Part shown: positions 16,669 to 28,187 of the stretch, piece by piece
Layout: each line of letters begins with the position of its first letter
How positions within the stretch are numbered: the first letter of the stretch is position 1
Origin: Rhodobacterales bacterium HKCCE2091
GTDB taxonomy: Bacteria > Pseudomonadota > Alphaproteobacteria > Rhodobacterales > Rhodobacteraceae
Length of the DNA stretch: 64,000 bases
Assembly (NCBI GenBank): GCA_015689685.1
Contig: WVSL01000009.1
Coordinates: 62,001-126,000 of the forward strand
Direction of reading: 5' to 3'
Made by a program: the position numbers and the translations under genes
Notes under the pieces: generated by a model
What the model was told of the DNA's origin: nothing
The model's database searches: none
What the model saw: the letters and a program-made list of their open reading frames with translations, nothing else

Positions 16669-17106
16669 TCAGTTCTGGATGATCAGAACCACGTTGCCGT
16701 CGCCGTAGGACTGGCTGTCGGCGGAGTTGCCGTGGCCGACCTGGATGACGCCGGTGGCGTTGTTGTTGCCCCAGGTCTCGACGTCGGCGTGGTTGTTCGA
16801 CCCCATCTGGGCGATGCCGGTGGCGTTGCCGCTGCCCATCTGCGAGGTGTGGGCCTCGTTCCACCAGCCGGACTGGCCGACCGCGGTGGTGTTGAAGTTG
16901 CCGTCGGTCGAGGCGATCGTGGTGTTGCCGAAGCCGTCCTGCAGCACCGTGGTGGAGTTGCAGAAGCCCGACTGCAGGAGCCCGATCGCGTTCCCGGCGC
17001 CGTAGGTCTCGGTATAGGCGGTGTTGCAGCCCGCGAAAGCGGGGCCCGAGACGGCGACGGTGAGAAGGGCGGCGGCAGCGGCTTTCTTTGCGAAGGTGAA
17101 GGTCAT
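16669..17106 (-). CDS. Curlin-repeat protein, major-subunit-like
   Basis: The 145-residue protein starts at ATG 17106, with AGGACC upstream, and has a signal peptide ending near AFA (residue 24). It contains five or more regular curlin repeats, for example GLLQSGFCNST, TVLQDGFGNTT, AVGQSGWWNEA, GIAQMGSNNHA and GVIQVGHGNSA. Each has the Q-x-G-x-x-N core that stacks into amyloid. Two Cys, in GCNTAY and GFCNST, could form a disulfide and are unusual for curlins. It is first in the operon, which suits a CsgA-like major fibre subunit. The secretion genes csgG, csgE and csgF are not nearby. Confidence 0.85.
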   Translation of the reverse strand: MTFTFAKKAAAAALLTVAVSGPAFAGCNTAYTETYGAGNAIGLLQSGFCNSTTVLQDGFGNTTIASTDGNFNTTAVGQSGWWNEAHTSQMGSGNATGIAQMGSNNHADVETWGNNNATGVIQVGHGNSADSQSYGDGNVVLIIQN

Positions 17107-17452
17107 TTCAAAAGGTCCTCTGTGGGTGTGGGTTGCATGTGATGCGTTTCGTCTCGACCCCGTGGTGGCGCCGATGAACCCAAGCTGGGGGAGGCAGCGG
17201 ATGCCGGGCAATATCGCCGCGGGGCTATGGCATGGCGGCGGGCGGGTTATCCGATGACAGCGGGGAAAATGGTGCTGTTTCAGCGGCTTGGATGGCCGAC
17301 GGCCGAGGGTTCAAATTTCACGCCGCGGTGATCGGGTGAAATGCGGGCGAACCGGCCGTCACGCCAACGGGTCGAAATTGACCCTGCGTCATTCGATGAC
17401 ACGCCGGACGCGGCGCCATTGCGCGCCCCGGGGCCCGGCCTAGATTGGGGGC
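17107..17452. other. Divergent intergenic region between curlin and hemerythrin genes
   Basis: These 346 bp hold no supportable gene. They should contain the curli operon promoter (leftward) and the hemerythrin promoter (rightward). The clearest structure is the inverted repeat ATTTCAC (17315-17321) - 14 bp - GTGAAAT (17336-17342), a possible regulator site near the middle. Confidence 0.6.
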
Positions 17453-18022
17453 ATGTCCGAAAACGATCTCGATTCCCGCCCCGGTCTGCCCGACTCGCTC
17501 CGGGTGCTGCTGGCGGAATACCCGCGCGAGGCCTGGCGCACCGATCCGGGGTTCTCGGGGCTGGTGAAGTTCTGGCTGGACCGGCACATGAGCTTTCGCG
17601 AGCTCCACGCCGCGCTGACCAGCGAGACCGACGCGCGGCTGGATGCCGGCGGCGATGCCGACCGCCACCGCGCCATCGTCTCGCGTTACGGCGGGATGCT
17701 GGTCAACGGGCTGCACGGGCACCACCATATCGAGGATGCCCATTACTTCCCGCTGCTGGCCGAGAAGGACGCGCGCATTCTCGGCGCGTTCGAGCTTCTG
17801 GACGCGGATCACCACCGGCTCGACCGCGCCCTGCACGACTTCACCGTGGCGGCGAATGCCCTGATCACTGCCGACGGCACCGGGCCCGATGCCAAGACCC
17901 CCGTGGCGGCGTTCCGGGACGAGCTGGCCGGGCTCGGCCGGTTGCTCGACCGGCACCTGACCGACGAGGAGGATGTCGTGGTTCCGGTGATCCTGAGATA
18001 CGGGGACGCCGCGCTCGGATGA
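17453..18022 (+). CDS. Hemerythrin HHE-domain protein
   Basis: The 189-residue protein carries metal-ligand motifs of the HHE/hemerythrin fold: HMSFRELHAAL near residue 44, NGLHGHHHIEDAHYFPLL near 84, DADHHRLD near 119, and RHLTDEEDVVVP near 165. Such domains bind a diiron centre and are used for oxygen, NO or redox sensing or protection. It lacks a signal peptide, so it is probably cytoplasmic. It stands alone, divergent from the curli operon. The specific role is unknown. Confidence 0.85.
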   Translation: MSENDLDSRPGLPDSLRVLLAEYPREAWRTDPGFSGLVKFWLDRHMSFRELHAALTSETDARLDAGGDADRHRAIVSRYGGMLVNGLHGHHHIEDAHYFPLLAEKDARILGAFELLDADHHRLDRALHDFTVAANALITADGTGPDAKTPVAAFRDELAGLGRLLDRHLTDEEDVVVPVILRYGDAALG

Positions 18023-18273
18023 GGCTTCGGCGGTGCAAACGCACCCCGACCCGGAGTTCGGCCGAAGCCGATCTTGAGCATTGAGACCCCGGGCCGGGGC
18101 ACTTCGCGCAATCGTGAGGGACTTGAAAGCGCCCTACCCTCATAGCGCTTTGGGGGATCCGCTCATCAGGGGAAAATTTCGCGACACCGCCCCCCAAAAT
18201 CCGGATCGGCAAACAATCGCGGATCGCGCCGCAGCATCGTTGCGCCCGGGCGCTTCGCGCGCCCGGGAAACGG
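18023..18273. other. Intergenic region with gyrB 3' hairpin
   Basis: These 251 bp carry no convincing gene. A perfect nine-base-pair hairpin (CCCGGGCGC 18245-18253, loop TTCGC, GCGCCCGGG 18259-18267) lies just beyond the gyrB stop. It lacks a T tract on the minus strand and so is a weak terminator or 3'-end stabiliser. Confidence 0.5.
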
Positions 18274-21474
<3,201 letters not shown>

Positions 21475-21482
<8 letters not shown>

Positions 21483-22095
21483 GCCCGATCAGCGCCGCCA
21501 CCCCGATCAGGAGCCATCCCGCGACCACCGTGACGCGGCGGAGCGCCGTGGGCGAGGACAGGAGCCTGCGCGCCCGGTCGACGAAGGCCGCGAACATCGA
21601 GTTTCCGACCAGCGGCACCGCCATCGAGGCCGCGGCGATCACCGCCACGTCCGGCGCGGTGATCCGCGAAAGATCGAAGAAGCCGGGCAGCAGGCCGAGG
21701 TAGAACAGGATCGCCTTGGGGTTGGCGAGGATCGCGATCAGCCCCGCCGCGAACCCGGCCCAGGCCCCCTTGCGGGTCAGCCGGCTGTCGGCGGCGATGG
21801 GCTTGCCCGCGTTCCGGATCAGGAGCCCGCCCATGACCGCGAAGACCACCACGGCGGCCCATTTCATCGCCTCGGTCACCCAGGCGTACTGGTCGACGAT
21901 CCAGGCGAGCCCGAGCAGCGCCACGACCGACCACAGCACGTCCCCGATCGCGACGCCAAGCATCAGCGGGAACGCGGCCGTGAACCCGTGCGCGAGCGTG
22001 CGCGCCGTCAGCGCCAGCCAGACCGGCCCCGGCGTCAGGAACAGGACGAGCAACGCCCCGACATAGAGCGCGAGCTGGGATGCGGTGACGGTCAC
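21475..22095 (-). CDS. LysE-family amino acid exporter
   Basis: The 206-residue protein has six likely membrane segments and LysE/RhtB family marks: PGPVWLALTARTLAHGF near residue 22, GVAIGDVLWSV near 47 and GLIAILANPKAILFYLGLLPGF near 118. It should export amino acids or related solutes across the inner membrane. Its 3' end overlaps the convergent gst gene. Upstream lies the DUF1697 gene 60 bp away in the same direction, so the DUF1697-LysE pair may share a transcript. Confidence 0.88.
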
Positions 22096-22155
22096 GGAAC
22101 GGCCTCGGATCGGACCGGCGGACGCTAGGACCGGCGGCGGGCGGGCGCAAGCCGG

Positions 22156-22683
22156 TCAGCCGAGCGCGTCGAGCATTCCGGCCAGCGCCGTCACCGTCTT
22201 CCAGTTCCGCGCCGTGGCGGGCACGCCGAGCAACCGTTCCAGCCGCGCGGCCAGTTTCGACCGGCCGATGCCTTCCGGGGCCAGCAGGTAGGCCGCGTTT
22301 CCGGTCACCGTCACGTCCTCGGTCTCCGTCGCCAGCGCCCGCGTCGCGCCGTCGGGGTCACGGGGCGCGCCGTCGCAGAAGAAGACATGGACCGCCTTGC
22401 CATCCGCAGCGGCGGCGTCCGGGTAGGGATTGGCATCCGCCACCGCGCGGAACGCCGCGGCGGTCAAGACCAACGCCTGCGGCCTGAACCCTGCCCGCGC
22501 CTCGATCCCCACCGTCACAGCGTCCGACGACACGTCGCCGCGGAACACGGCATTGCCGCTCTGGATGTAGGTCGCCACGTCGCGCGCACCTAGGTCTTCG
22601 AGGACGGTCCGCAGGTCCGACATCGGCAGGGAATTCCGCCCGCCCACGTTGATCCCGCGCAGCAGGAGGACCCGCGCAGTCAT
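22156..22683 (-). CDS. DUF1697 protein
   Basis: The 175-residue protein matches DUF1697: LLLRGINVGGRNSLPMSDLR at the N-terminus, then TYIQSGNAVFRG, and the C-terminal IGRSKLAARLERLLGVPATARNWKTV (in two parts). The family is widespread but of unknown biochemical role. The start ATG 22683 overlaps the stop of the VOC gene (ATGA-type), so the two are coupled. Confidence 0.85.
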   Translation of the reverse strand: MTARVLLLRGINVGGRNSLPMSDLRTVLEDLGARDVATYIQSGNAVFRGDVSSDAVTVGIEARAGFRPQALVLTAAAFRAVADANPYPDAAAADGKAVHVFFCDGAPRDPDGATRALATETEDVTVTGNAAYLLAPEGIGRSKLAARLERLLGVPATARNWKTVTALAGMLDALG

Positions 22684-23111
22684 GCCTCGGGCAAGGTCAG
22701 CGACCCGTCTTCCGACAGGGGCCAGAACGGGTTCATCGCCAATTCCCAGACATGCCCGTCGGGGTCGGCGTAGTAGCCGGAATAGCCGCCCCAGAACACC
22801 TTCTCGGGCCGCTTCAGAACCTCGGCCCCGGCGGAGACCGCGGCATCGAACGCGGCATCGACCTCGGCCTCGGTGGCGAAGTTCTGCGCCAGCGTGATCG
22901 CCCCGGTTTCCAGGTCGGCCCCGGCCCGCCCCTGGTCGGCGGCAAGATCGGCACGACCGAACAGCCCGAGCACGAGACCGTTGGCCTGGTAGAAGGTCAC
23001 GGCCTCCTGGCTTTGCCCGTGACGCACCCAACCGAGCGCCTCGTAGAAGGCGCGCGACCGCGCCATGTCGTCGACGCCGAGGGTGACGAGGGTGATGCGC
23101 TGCGGGGTCAT
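22680..23111 (-). CDS. VOC-family protein
   Basis: The 143-residue protein has the double beta-alpha-beta VOC layout: ITLVTLGVDDMARSRAFYE at the start, FYQANGLVLGLFG in the first half, and GGYSGYYADPDGHVWELAMNP at the end with the metal-site Glu. The substrate is unknown. It is coupled by 4-bp overlaps to both recF upstream and the DUF1697 gene downstream, so it may be transcribed with the replication genes. Confidence 0.87.
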   Translation of the reverse strand: MTPQRITLVTLGVDDMARSRAFYEALGWVRHGQSQEAVTFYQANGLVLGLFGRADLAADQGRAGADLETGAITLAQNFATEAEVDAAFDAAVSAGAEVLKRPEKVFWGGYSGYYADPDGHVWELAMNPFWPLSEDGSLTLPEA

Positions 23112-24208
23112 GGGGTGGTCTCCGACTCGGGAACAATACGAGAACTACCACCTTCCTCGACCACCCGGAAGCCCTGTGCGCGCGGGCCGAGATCCGCGAA
23201 CAGCTCCGGCCCTGTCCCGGTCATCCAGGCCTGCCCGCCGAGCGCGCATATCTCGTCGAACAGCGCCGCCCGCCGCCCCGCATCCAGGTGCGCCGCGACC
23301 TCGTCAAGCAGCACCAGGGGCGGCTCGCCGGTTTCCGACTTCAGCGCCCGCGCGTTGGCGAGCACGAGAGAGATCAGCAGCGCCTTCTGCTCGCCGGTGC
23401 TGCACTGGGCGGCCGCCATGTCCTTCGCCGCGTAGCGTGCCGTCAGGTCGGTCCGGTGCGGCCCGGCAAGCGTCCGCCCGGCCGCCATGTCTCGTCCGCG
23501 CCCGGCGGCGAAGGTCTCCTCGAAATCGGCTTCGCTGCGCAAGCCGTCCACCGCTTCGGCGAGGCCCAGGTCGGCGGCGGGAAACGCGGTATCGGCACCG
23601 TCCTGCGCCGCCGCGATCAGCGCCATCGCGGTCTCGCGGTTCGCCACCATCGCGGCGGCCGCCCGCGCCATCTGGCCTTCCAGCGCGCCGTACCAGGCGG
23701 GGTCGCCGACACCGTCCTTCAGAAGCCGGTTCCGTTCCCGCATCGCCTTGTCGTAGGCCAGCGCATCGGCGGCGTGGCCGGGAACGAAGCTCATCACCAT
23801 CCGGTCGAGGAACCGCCGCCGCCCCTCAGCGCCCTCGATCCATAGCCGGTCCTGCGCCGGCACCAGCCAGACGATCCGGGCGATCCCGGCCAGCGCCACC
23901 TGCGCGGCGGGCTTGCCGTCGAGCAGAAGCCGCCGCGGCCCGCCCCCCTCTGCCTCCATCTCGATCTCGTGGCCGCCGATCCCGGCGCGGATCTTCCAGC
24001 CGATGGTCTCCGGCCGTCGCGCGATCTCCTCCGCCGCGGCGCGCCGCAGGCCGCGCCCGGGCGACAGCAGCGACACCGCTTCCAGCACGTTCGTCTTGCC
24101 CGCGCCGTTCGCGCCCCAGAGCGCGACCGGCCGCCCGTCGAGCACCATCTGCGACCGCTTGTGGGACCGGAAATGGGACAGGGACAGGTCCGCCACGAAG
24201 ACGCTCAT
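23108..24208 (-). CDS. recF: DNA replication and repair protein RecF
   Basis: The 366-residue SMC-like ATPase loads RecA at gaps. Walker A is GANGAGKTNVLEAVSLL near residue 33. The signature region is TGEQKALLISLVLANA near 271, and Walker B is PLVLLDEVAAHLD near 296. An FRSH segment near the N-terminus is also typical. The start is ATG 24208. It follows dnaN on the same strand after a 193-bp gap with hairpins. Confidence 0.95.
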   Translation of the reverse strand: MSVFVADLSLSHFRSHKRSQMVLDGRPVALWGANGAGKTNVLEAVSLLSPGRGLRRAAAEEIARRPETIGWKIRAGIGGHEIEMEAEGGGPRRLLLDGKPAAQVALAGIARIVWLVPAQDRLWIEGAEGRRRFLDRMVMSFVPGHAADALAYDKAMRERNRLLKDGVGDPAWYGALEGQMARAAAAMVANRETAMALIAAAQDGADTAFPAADLGLAEAVDGLRSEADFEETFAAGRGRDMAAGRTLAGPHRTDLTARYAAKDMAAAQCSTGEQKALLISLVLANARALKSETGEPPLVLLDEVAAHLDAGRRAALFDEICALGGQAWMTGTGPELFADLGPRAQGFRVVEEGGSSRIVPESETTP

Positions 24209-24401
24209 CGCGCTTCTCTATCCTCGAAATATCCCGGGGGGAGCCGAAGGCCGGGGGGCTGGCCCCCCGTGCGGGCCCGGCAGGGCGCGCCGCGGCGACG
24301 AGACCCCCCTTGCGGGGGACGAGGAGGCGCGAGACCGGCGCGGACCCAACCGGTCCGCGAAACCGCCACGGTAGATGCCGCCGGCGCTGCCGGACCGCGG
24401 G
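24209..24401. repeat. GC-rich hairpins between dnaN and recF
   Basis: CGGGGGG (24252-24258) and CCCCCCG (24263-24269) form a hairpin with loop CTGG. CCCCC and GGGGG around 24305-24318 form a second. The stretch begins with CTCGAAATATCCCGGGGG, resembling a G/C-rich intergenic repeat I associate with Rhodobacteraceae genomes. Without a genome-wide search this is a resemblance only. Confidence 0.45.
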
Positions 24402-25520
24402 TCACACCCGCATCGGCATCACGACATAGACCGCGGAGGTATCGTCGCCTTCGCGCATCAGCGTCGGGTCGCCGGCGGAGTTGAACAGGAACACCGCGTT
24501 CTCCCGGTCGACCTGGCTCGCGATTTCCAAGAGGTAGCGGGCGTTGAACCCGATCTCGAGCTTGTCGTCGCCATAGGCGACCGCGAGTTCTTCCTCGGCA
24601 TTGCCGGCGTCGGGCGCGGTCACCGACAGGACCAGCCGGTCCTCGTCCAGTTGCAGCTTCACCGCGCGGCTGCGCTCGGAACTCACTGTCGCCACGCGGT
24701 CCACCGCCTTGGCGAAGTCGCTCGCGTCCACTTCCAGCCGCTTGGTGTTCCCGTCCGGGATCACCCGCGCGTAGTCCGGGAACGACCCGTCGATGACCTT
24801 CGAGGTCAGAGTGATCTCGGGCGTGGCGAAGCGGATCTTGGTTTCGGACACCGACACCGCGATCTCGGCCTCGTCGTCTTCCAGGAGCTTGCGAAGCTCG
24901 CCCACCGTTTTCCGCGGCACGATCACGCCCGGCATGGTCTCGGCGCCCGCGGGCAGCGCCTCGTCGATCCGGGCCAGCCGGTGGCCGTCGGTCGCGACCG
25001 CGCGGAGGCGCTTGCCGTCGGCGGTGTCGGAGACGTGGAAATAAACGCCGTTCAGGTAGTACCGAGTCTCCTCGGTCGAGATCGCGAACTTGGACTTGTC
25101 GAACAGCCGCCGCAGGGCAGGCGCGGGGGCGGTGAAGTTCGCGGTGTACTCGCTGGTGGTCATCACCGGGAAGTCCTCGCGCGGCAGCGTCGCGAGCGAG
25201 AAATGTGACCGCCCGGCCCGCACCTCCAGCCGGCCGGCGGCGGCGTCCTCGGACAGTTGCACCAGTGCGCCGTCGGGCAGCTTGCGGACGATCTCGTGCA
25301 GCGTCACGGCGTTGACCGTGGTCGCGCCCGCACGCTCGACCTGCGCCGCGGCCTTGTCCACGACCTCGATATCGAGGTCGGTGGCGCGGAACGACACGGT
25401 GTCGCCCTCGGCCTCGATCAGCACGTTGGCGAGGATCGGGATCGTGTTGCGCCGCTCGACGACGGACTGCGCCTGGGCGACGGCGCGGAGCAGGCTGGCG
25501 CGCTCGATGGAGATCTTCAT
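24402..25520 (-). CDS. dnaN: DNA polymerase III beta subunit (sliding clamp)
   Basis: The 372-residue protein consists of three repeated clamp domains of about 120 residues and ends in VVMPMRV, the conserved beta-clamp terminus. It encircles DNA and tethers polymerase III and repair partners. MKISIERASLLRAVAQAQSVVERRNTIPILANV (in parts) is a typical alphaproteobacterial start. The order dnaA-dnaN-recF is conserved. Confidence 0.97.
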   Translation of the reverse strand: MKISIERASLLRAVAQAQSVVERRNTIPILANVLIEAEGDTVSFRATDLDIEVVDKAAAQVERAGATTVNAVTLHEIVRKLPDGALVQLSEDAAAGRLEVRAGRSHFSLATLPREDFPVMTTSEYTANFTAPAPALRRLFDKSKFAISTEETRYYLNGVYFHVSDTADGKRLRAVATDGHRLARIDEALPAGAETMPGVIVPRKTVGELRKLLEDDEAEIAVSVSETKIRFATPEITLTSKVIDGSFPDYARVIPDGNTKRLEVDASDFAKAVDRVATVSSERSRAVKLQLDEDRLVLSVTAPDAGNAEEELAVAYGDDKLEIGFNARYLLEIASQVDRENAVFLFNSAGDPTLMREGDDTSAVYVVMPMRV

Positions 25521-25692
25521 GCCTCTTCTCCGACAGGGTGCGGGGCGGAGAGCGTAGCCGCTCCGCCCCGGAACTCAAGGGGTTGTCTGGAGTTTCACCG
25601 CCCTGTTTGCGGCGTCAATCGAAAACGGCGGCCGGTAGGGGGCGGCGGGACAAGTAGGGGTGCGCCGGCGGCGGGACGGGTCCCGCCGTCCG
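25521..25692. promoter_or_regulatory. dnaA-dnaN intergenic region with two inverted repeats
   Basis: The 172-bp gap contains two perfect nine-base arms pairs. GGGGCGGAG (25542-25550) with CTCCGCCCC (25561-25569) lies in the dnaN leader, 22 bp from its start. CGGCGGGAC (25669-25677) with GTCCCGCCG (25680-25688) lies 5 bp beyond the dnaA stop. The second may end or stabilise the dnaA mRNA. Neither has a T tract. Confidence 0.5.
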
Positions 25693-27075
25693 TCACGCTT
25701 CCAGCATGCGCCGCAGAAGCTCCGCGTCCTCCGCGATCTGGCTGTCGGTGGCCATCAGCTCCTCGATCCGGCGCACGCCGTGCAGGATCGTGGTGTGATC
25801 GCGCTTGCCGAACTTGCGGCCGATCTCGGGCAGGGACCGGGTGGTCAGCTTCTTGCACAGGTACATCGCCATCTGGCGGGGCCGCGCGATGTTGCGGGCG
25901 CGCGAGGGGCCGATCATGTCGGACTGGCGGATGTTGTAGTGCTCGCAGGTCTTTTTCATGATCTCGTCGATCGTGACCTTGCGATCCGTCGCCCGCAGGA
26001 TGTCCGACAGGCATTCTTGTGTAAGATCCATCGTGATCGGCGACCCGATCAGGTCGGCGAAGGCGAAGAGCCGCGTCATCGCGCCTTCGAGGACGCGGAC
26101 GTTGGTCGACAGCTTGTGCGCGATGAATTCCAGCACGCCCGGCGCGATGGTCAGGTCCGGCGTGCGCAGGCGCTGCAGGTCGACCTTCTGCTGCAGGATG
26201 CCGAGCCGCAGTTCGTAGTCGGTCGGGTGCAGGTCGACGACCAGCCCGCACTGGAGCCGCGAGGCAATGCGGTTGTCGAGGTCTTCCATGTCCACCGGCG
26301 CGCGGTCGCCCGAGATCACGATCTGCTTGCCCATCTCCACCAGCGCGTTGAACGTGTGGAAGAACTCCTCCTGGGTGGAGTTCTTGCCGGCGATGAACTG
26401 CACGTCGTCGACCATCAGCACGTCGACGGAGCGGAACATCTCCTTGAAGCCGATGGTGTCCTGTTCGCGCAGAGCGCGGACGAAGCGGTACATGAACTGC
26501 TCGGCGGACAGGTAGAGGATGTCCATGTCCGGGCGGCGGGTCGACAGCTCCCACGCGATGGCGTGCATGAGGTGCGTCTTGCCGAGACCGACACCGCCAT
26601 AAAGGAACAGCGGGTTGAACGAGACCTGCTCGCCTTCGGCAACGCGGCGGGCGGCGGCATGGGCCAATTCGTTCGGCTTGCCGACGACGAAGCTGTCGAA
26701 CTTGTAGGCCGGGTTCAGCGCGGCGGTGCGGGCGGGACGTGCCTCGACGACGGGCGCGGCTGCGGCGGCGGCGGTGGTGTCGGCCCTGGCAGAGGCCGGT
26801 TCGGAATTGCGGTTGTCGGCCCGCGAGGCAGCGGCCGGATCGACCTTGAACTCGATCCGGTCGACCCCGACACCGGCCGAGACCAGGTGGCGCAGGATCA
26901 GGTCGCCGAAGTTCTGCGACACCCAGGAGCCGATGAAGTTCGTCGGCACGAAGAAGCGCGCGGTGCGGTTTTCCAGCGCGTCGAATGTGATTGGCTCGAT
27001 CCAGGCGGAGAAGTTGTTCTTGCCGATGGACTTCAGCAGTTCGCCCCGCACTTGACCCCAGGTGTCGCTCGTCAT
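25693..27075 (-). CDS. dnaA: Chromosomal replication initiator DnaA
   Basis: The 460-residue AAA+ initiator has the N-terminal oligomerisation domain (WGQVRGELLKSIGKNNFSAW), an Ala-rich variable linker near residues 85-115, Walker A GGVGLGKTHLMHAIA near 160, Walker B VLMVDDVQFIAGK near 223, and the C-terminal DNA-binding domain with the signature DHTTILHGVRRIEELM near 427. The start is ATG 27075. The gene heads dnaA-dnaN-recF. The upstream 620 bp are rich in inverted repeats. Confidence 0.98.
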   Translation of the reverse strand: MTSDTWGQVRGELLKSIGKNNFSAWIEPITFDALENRTARFFVPTNFIGSWVSQNFGDLILRHLVSAGVGVDRIEFKVDPAAASRADNRNSEPASARADTTAAAAAAPVVEARPARTAALNPAYKFDSFVVGKPNELAHAAARRVAEGEQVSFNPLFLYGGVGLGKTHLMHAIAWELSTRRPDMDILYLSAEQFMYRFVRALREQDTIGFKEMFRSVDVLMVDDVQFIAGKNSTQEEFFHTFNALVEMGKQIVISGDRAPVDMEDLDNRIASRLQCGLVVDLHPTDYELRLGILQQKVDLQRLRTPDLTIAPGVLEFIAHKLSTNVRVLEGAMTRLFAFADLIGSPITMDLTQECLSDILRATDRKVTIDEIMKKTCEHYNIRQSDMIGPSRARNIARPRQMAMYLCKKLTTRSLPEIGRKFGKRDHTTILHGVRRIEELMATDSQIAEDAELLRRMLEA

Positions 27076-27696
27076 TTTTGTCCCGTCTTCAATTTTATGG
27101 CCTGCCGCCGCGAAACCGATCCGATTCCGCGCCTGCCGGTCGCCCCGTTTTCTTCATGCGATCTCGTTGTCCTTCCCCCGACGGCGCCCGCGATGCACCC
27201 GACATCGCAAACCCGCGGTCCGCTGCCACCCCAATGCCCTGGCGGCCGGAACCGGACCGGCACGGGAACGGCTGCATCGGGTCCGGTTCCGGACCCTTCC
27301 GCAGCGCGTCGAACCGCGCCGGACTTCGTGATGGGGGACGGACAGGTCAGCATCGGCAAAAGGCCCCTCGGAACCGTAGCCGGTGCTGCCGATCACGTCC
27401 CGGAAGCACCGGACGATACCGCCCGCCGACAACCCGTCACCGATGAGCCCGCCGCTGCGGCCCGGCAACCGGGCCACGTTCGGCGTCCGGCGGTGCCGGT
27501 GCGAGGTGTGGATATGTCTCCGCGCCCCGCGTGCTCATCCTGCTGTCCCCCCAGACAATCTGAATCGCCCGGTGAAGCTAGCGGGAGTCAGCGAGCCGTC
27601 GCAATACCGTTGTTTGCTTGACTCTGTCCCCACCCGCCAATCGAATCTGGCGGCGCGGTGATACCGCTTTGATCGACTTTGGGTTTCCACCGTAAA
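27076..27696. other. Large intergenic region between dnaA and rpsT
   Basis: About 620 bp without a supportable gene. It contains the dnaA promoter region, an inverted repeat at 27246-27292, another at 27380-27412 (CCGGTGCT ... AGCACCGG, 17-bp spacer) and a single near-consensus DnaA box, TGTGGATAT, at 27507-27515. No cluster of DnaA boxes or AT-rich unwinding element is visible, so an origin is not called. Confidence 0.5.
27246..27292. repeat. 13-bp perfect inverted repeat upstream of dnaA
   Basis: CCGGAACCGGACC (27246-27258) and GGTCCGGTTCCGG (27280-27292) are exact reverse complements with a 21-bp spacer. It lies about 170 bp upstream of the dnaA start. It could form a cruciform or mRNA hairpin, or bind a dimeric protein. 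Confidence 0.85.
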
Positions 27697-27728
27697 CCAA
27701 AAAAAACGGGGCCCGCGGAGGGCCCCGT
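27697..27728 (-). terminator. rpsT terminator
   Basis: On the minus strand a nine-base-pair stem (ACGGGGCCC 27706-27714 with GGGCCCCGT 27720-27728) is followed by about eight T (A run 27699-27706). It lies 28 bp beyond the rpsT stop. Confidence 0.88.
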
Positions 27729-27755
27729 CCGATCGCTGCCGAAGCCGCGCCGGGC

Positions 27756-28022
27756 TCAGGCCTTGATGCCCTTCACGCGGCTCGACAGGCGCGACATTTT
27801 CCGGGCGGCGGTGTTCTTGTGCAACACTCCCTTGGTGACGCCGCGCATCAGCTCGGGCTGCGCTTCCTTCAGCGCGGCGGCGGCGGCGTCCTGGTCGCCG
27901 GAGGCGATGGCCTCCTCGACGCGGCGAAGGTAGGTGCGGATGCGCGAACGCCGGGCCTTGTTGACGGCATACCGGCGCTCATTCTGGCGGGCGCGTTTCT
28001 TGGACTGGGGCGTGTTGGCCAT
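27756..28022 (-). CDS. rpsT: 30S ribosomal protein S20
   Basis: The 88-residue, Lys/Arg/Ala-rich helical protein binds 16S rRNA early in small-subunit assembly. [17 protein letters not shown] at the start, [15 protein letters not shown], and the ending [17 protein letters not shown] are diagnostic. The start ATG 28022 gives the standard length. The longer frame to 28145 is not supported. The gene has its own terminator and lies between dnaA and the enoyl-CoA hydratase, as in many Rhodobacterales. Confidence 0.97.
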   Translation of the reverse strand: MANTPQSKKRARQNERRYAVNKARRSRIRTYLRRVEEAIASGDQDAAAAALKEAQPELMRGVTKGVLHKNTAARKMSRLSSRVKGIKA

Positions 28023-28187
28023 GTCGGTCTCTCTTCTCTCGTCTCGTGTTCGATCGCGAACGCGCGGGAAGATCCCGACCCCGGGGTTCGATACCCGGTC
28101 AATCCGGCCAAGGCGGGCCTCACGCGCATGTATGGCGGCGGCCAATACGGCAAGACCGCCAGCAGATCAAGCGGGGAATCGCCTGCG

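Noticed and set aside
25660-27621. 653-codon open frame opposite dnaA
   Set aside because: Antisense shadow of dnaA. It runs through the intergenic repeats and shows no domain.
27076-27696. Replication origin beside dnaA
   Set aside because: Only one near-consensus DnaA box and no AT-rich unwinding stretch. Position alone is not enough.
28078-28100. tRNA-like T arm (GGGGTTCGATACCC)
   Set aside because: The loop would be eight bases or the stem mismatched, and no acceptor, D or anticodon arm fits around it.
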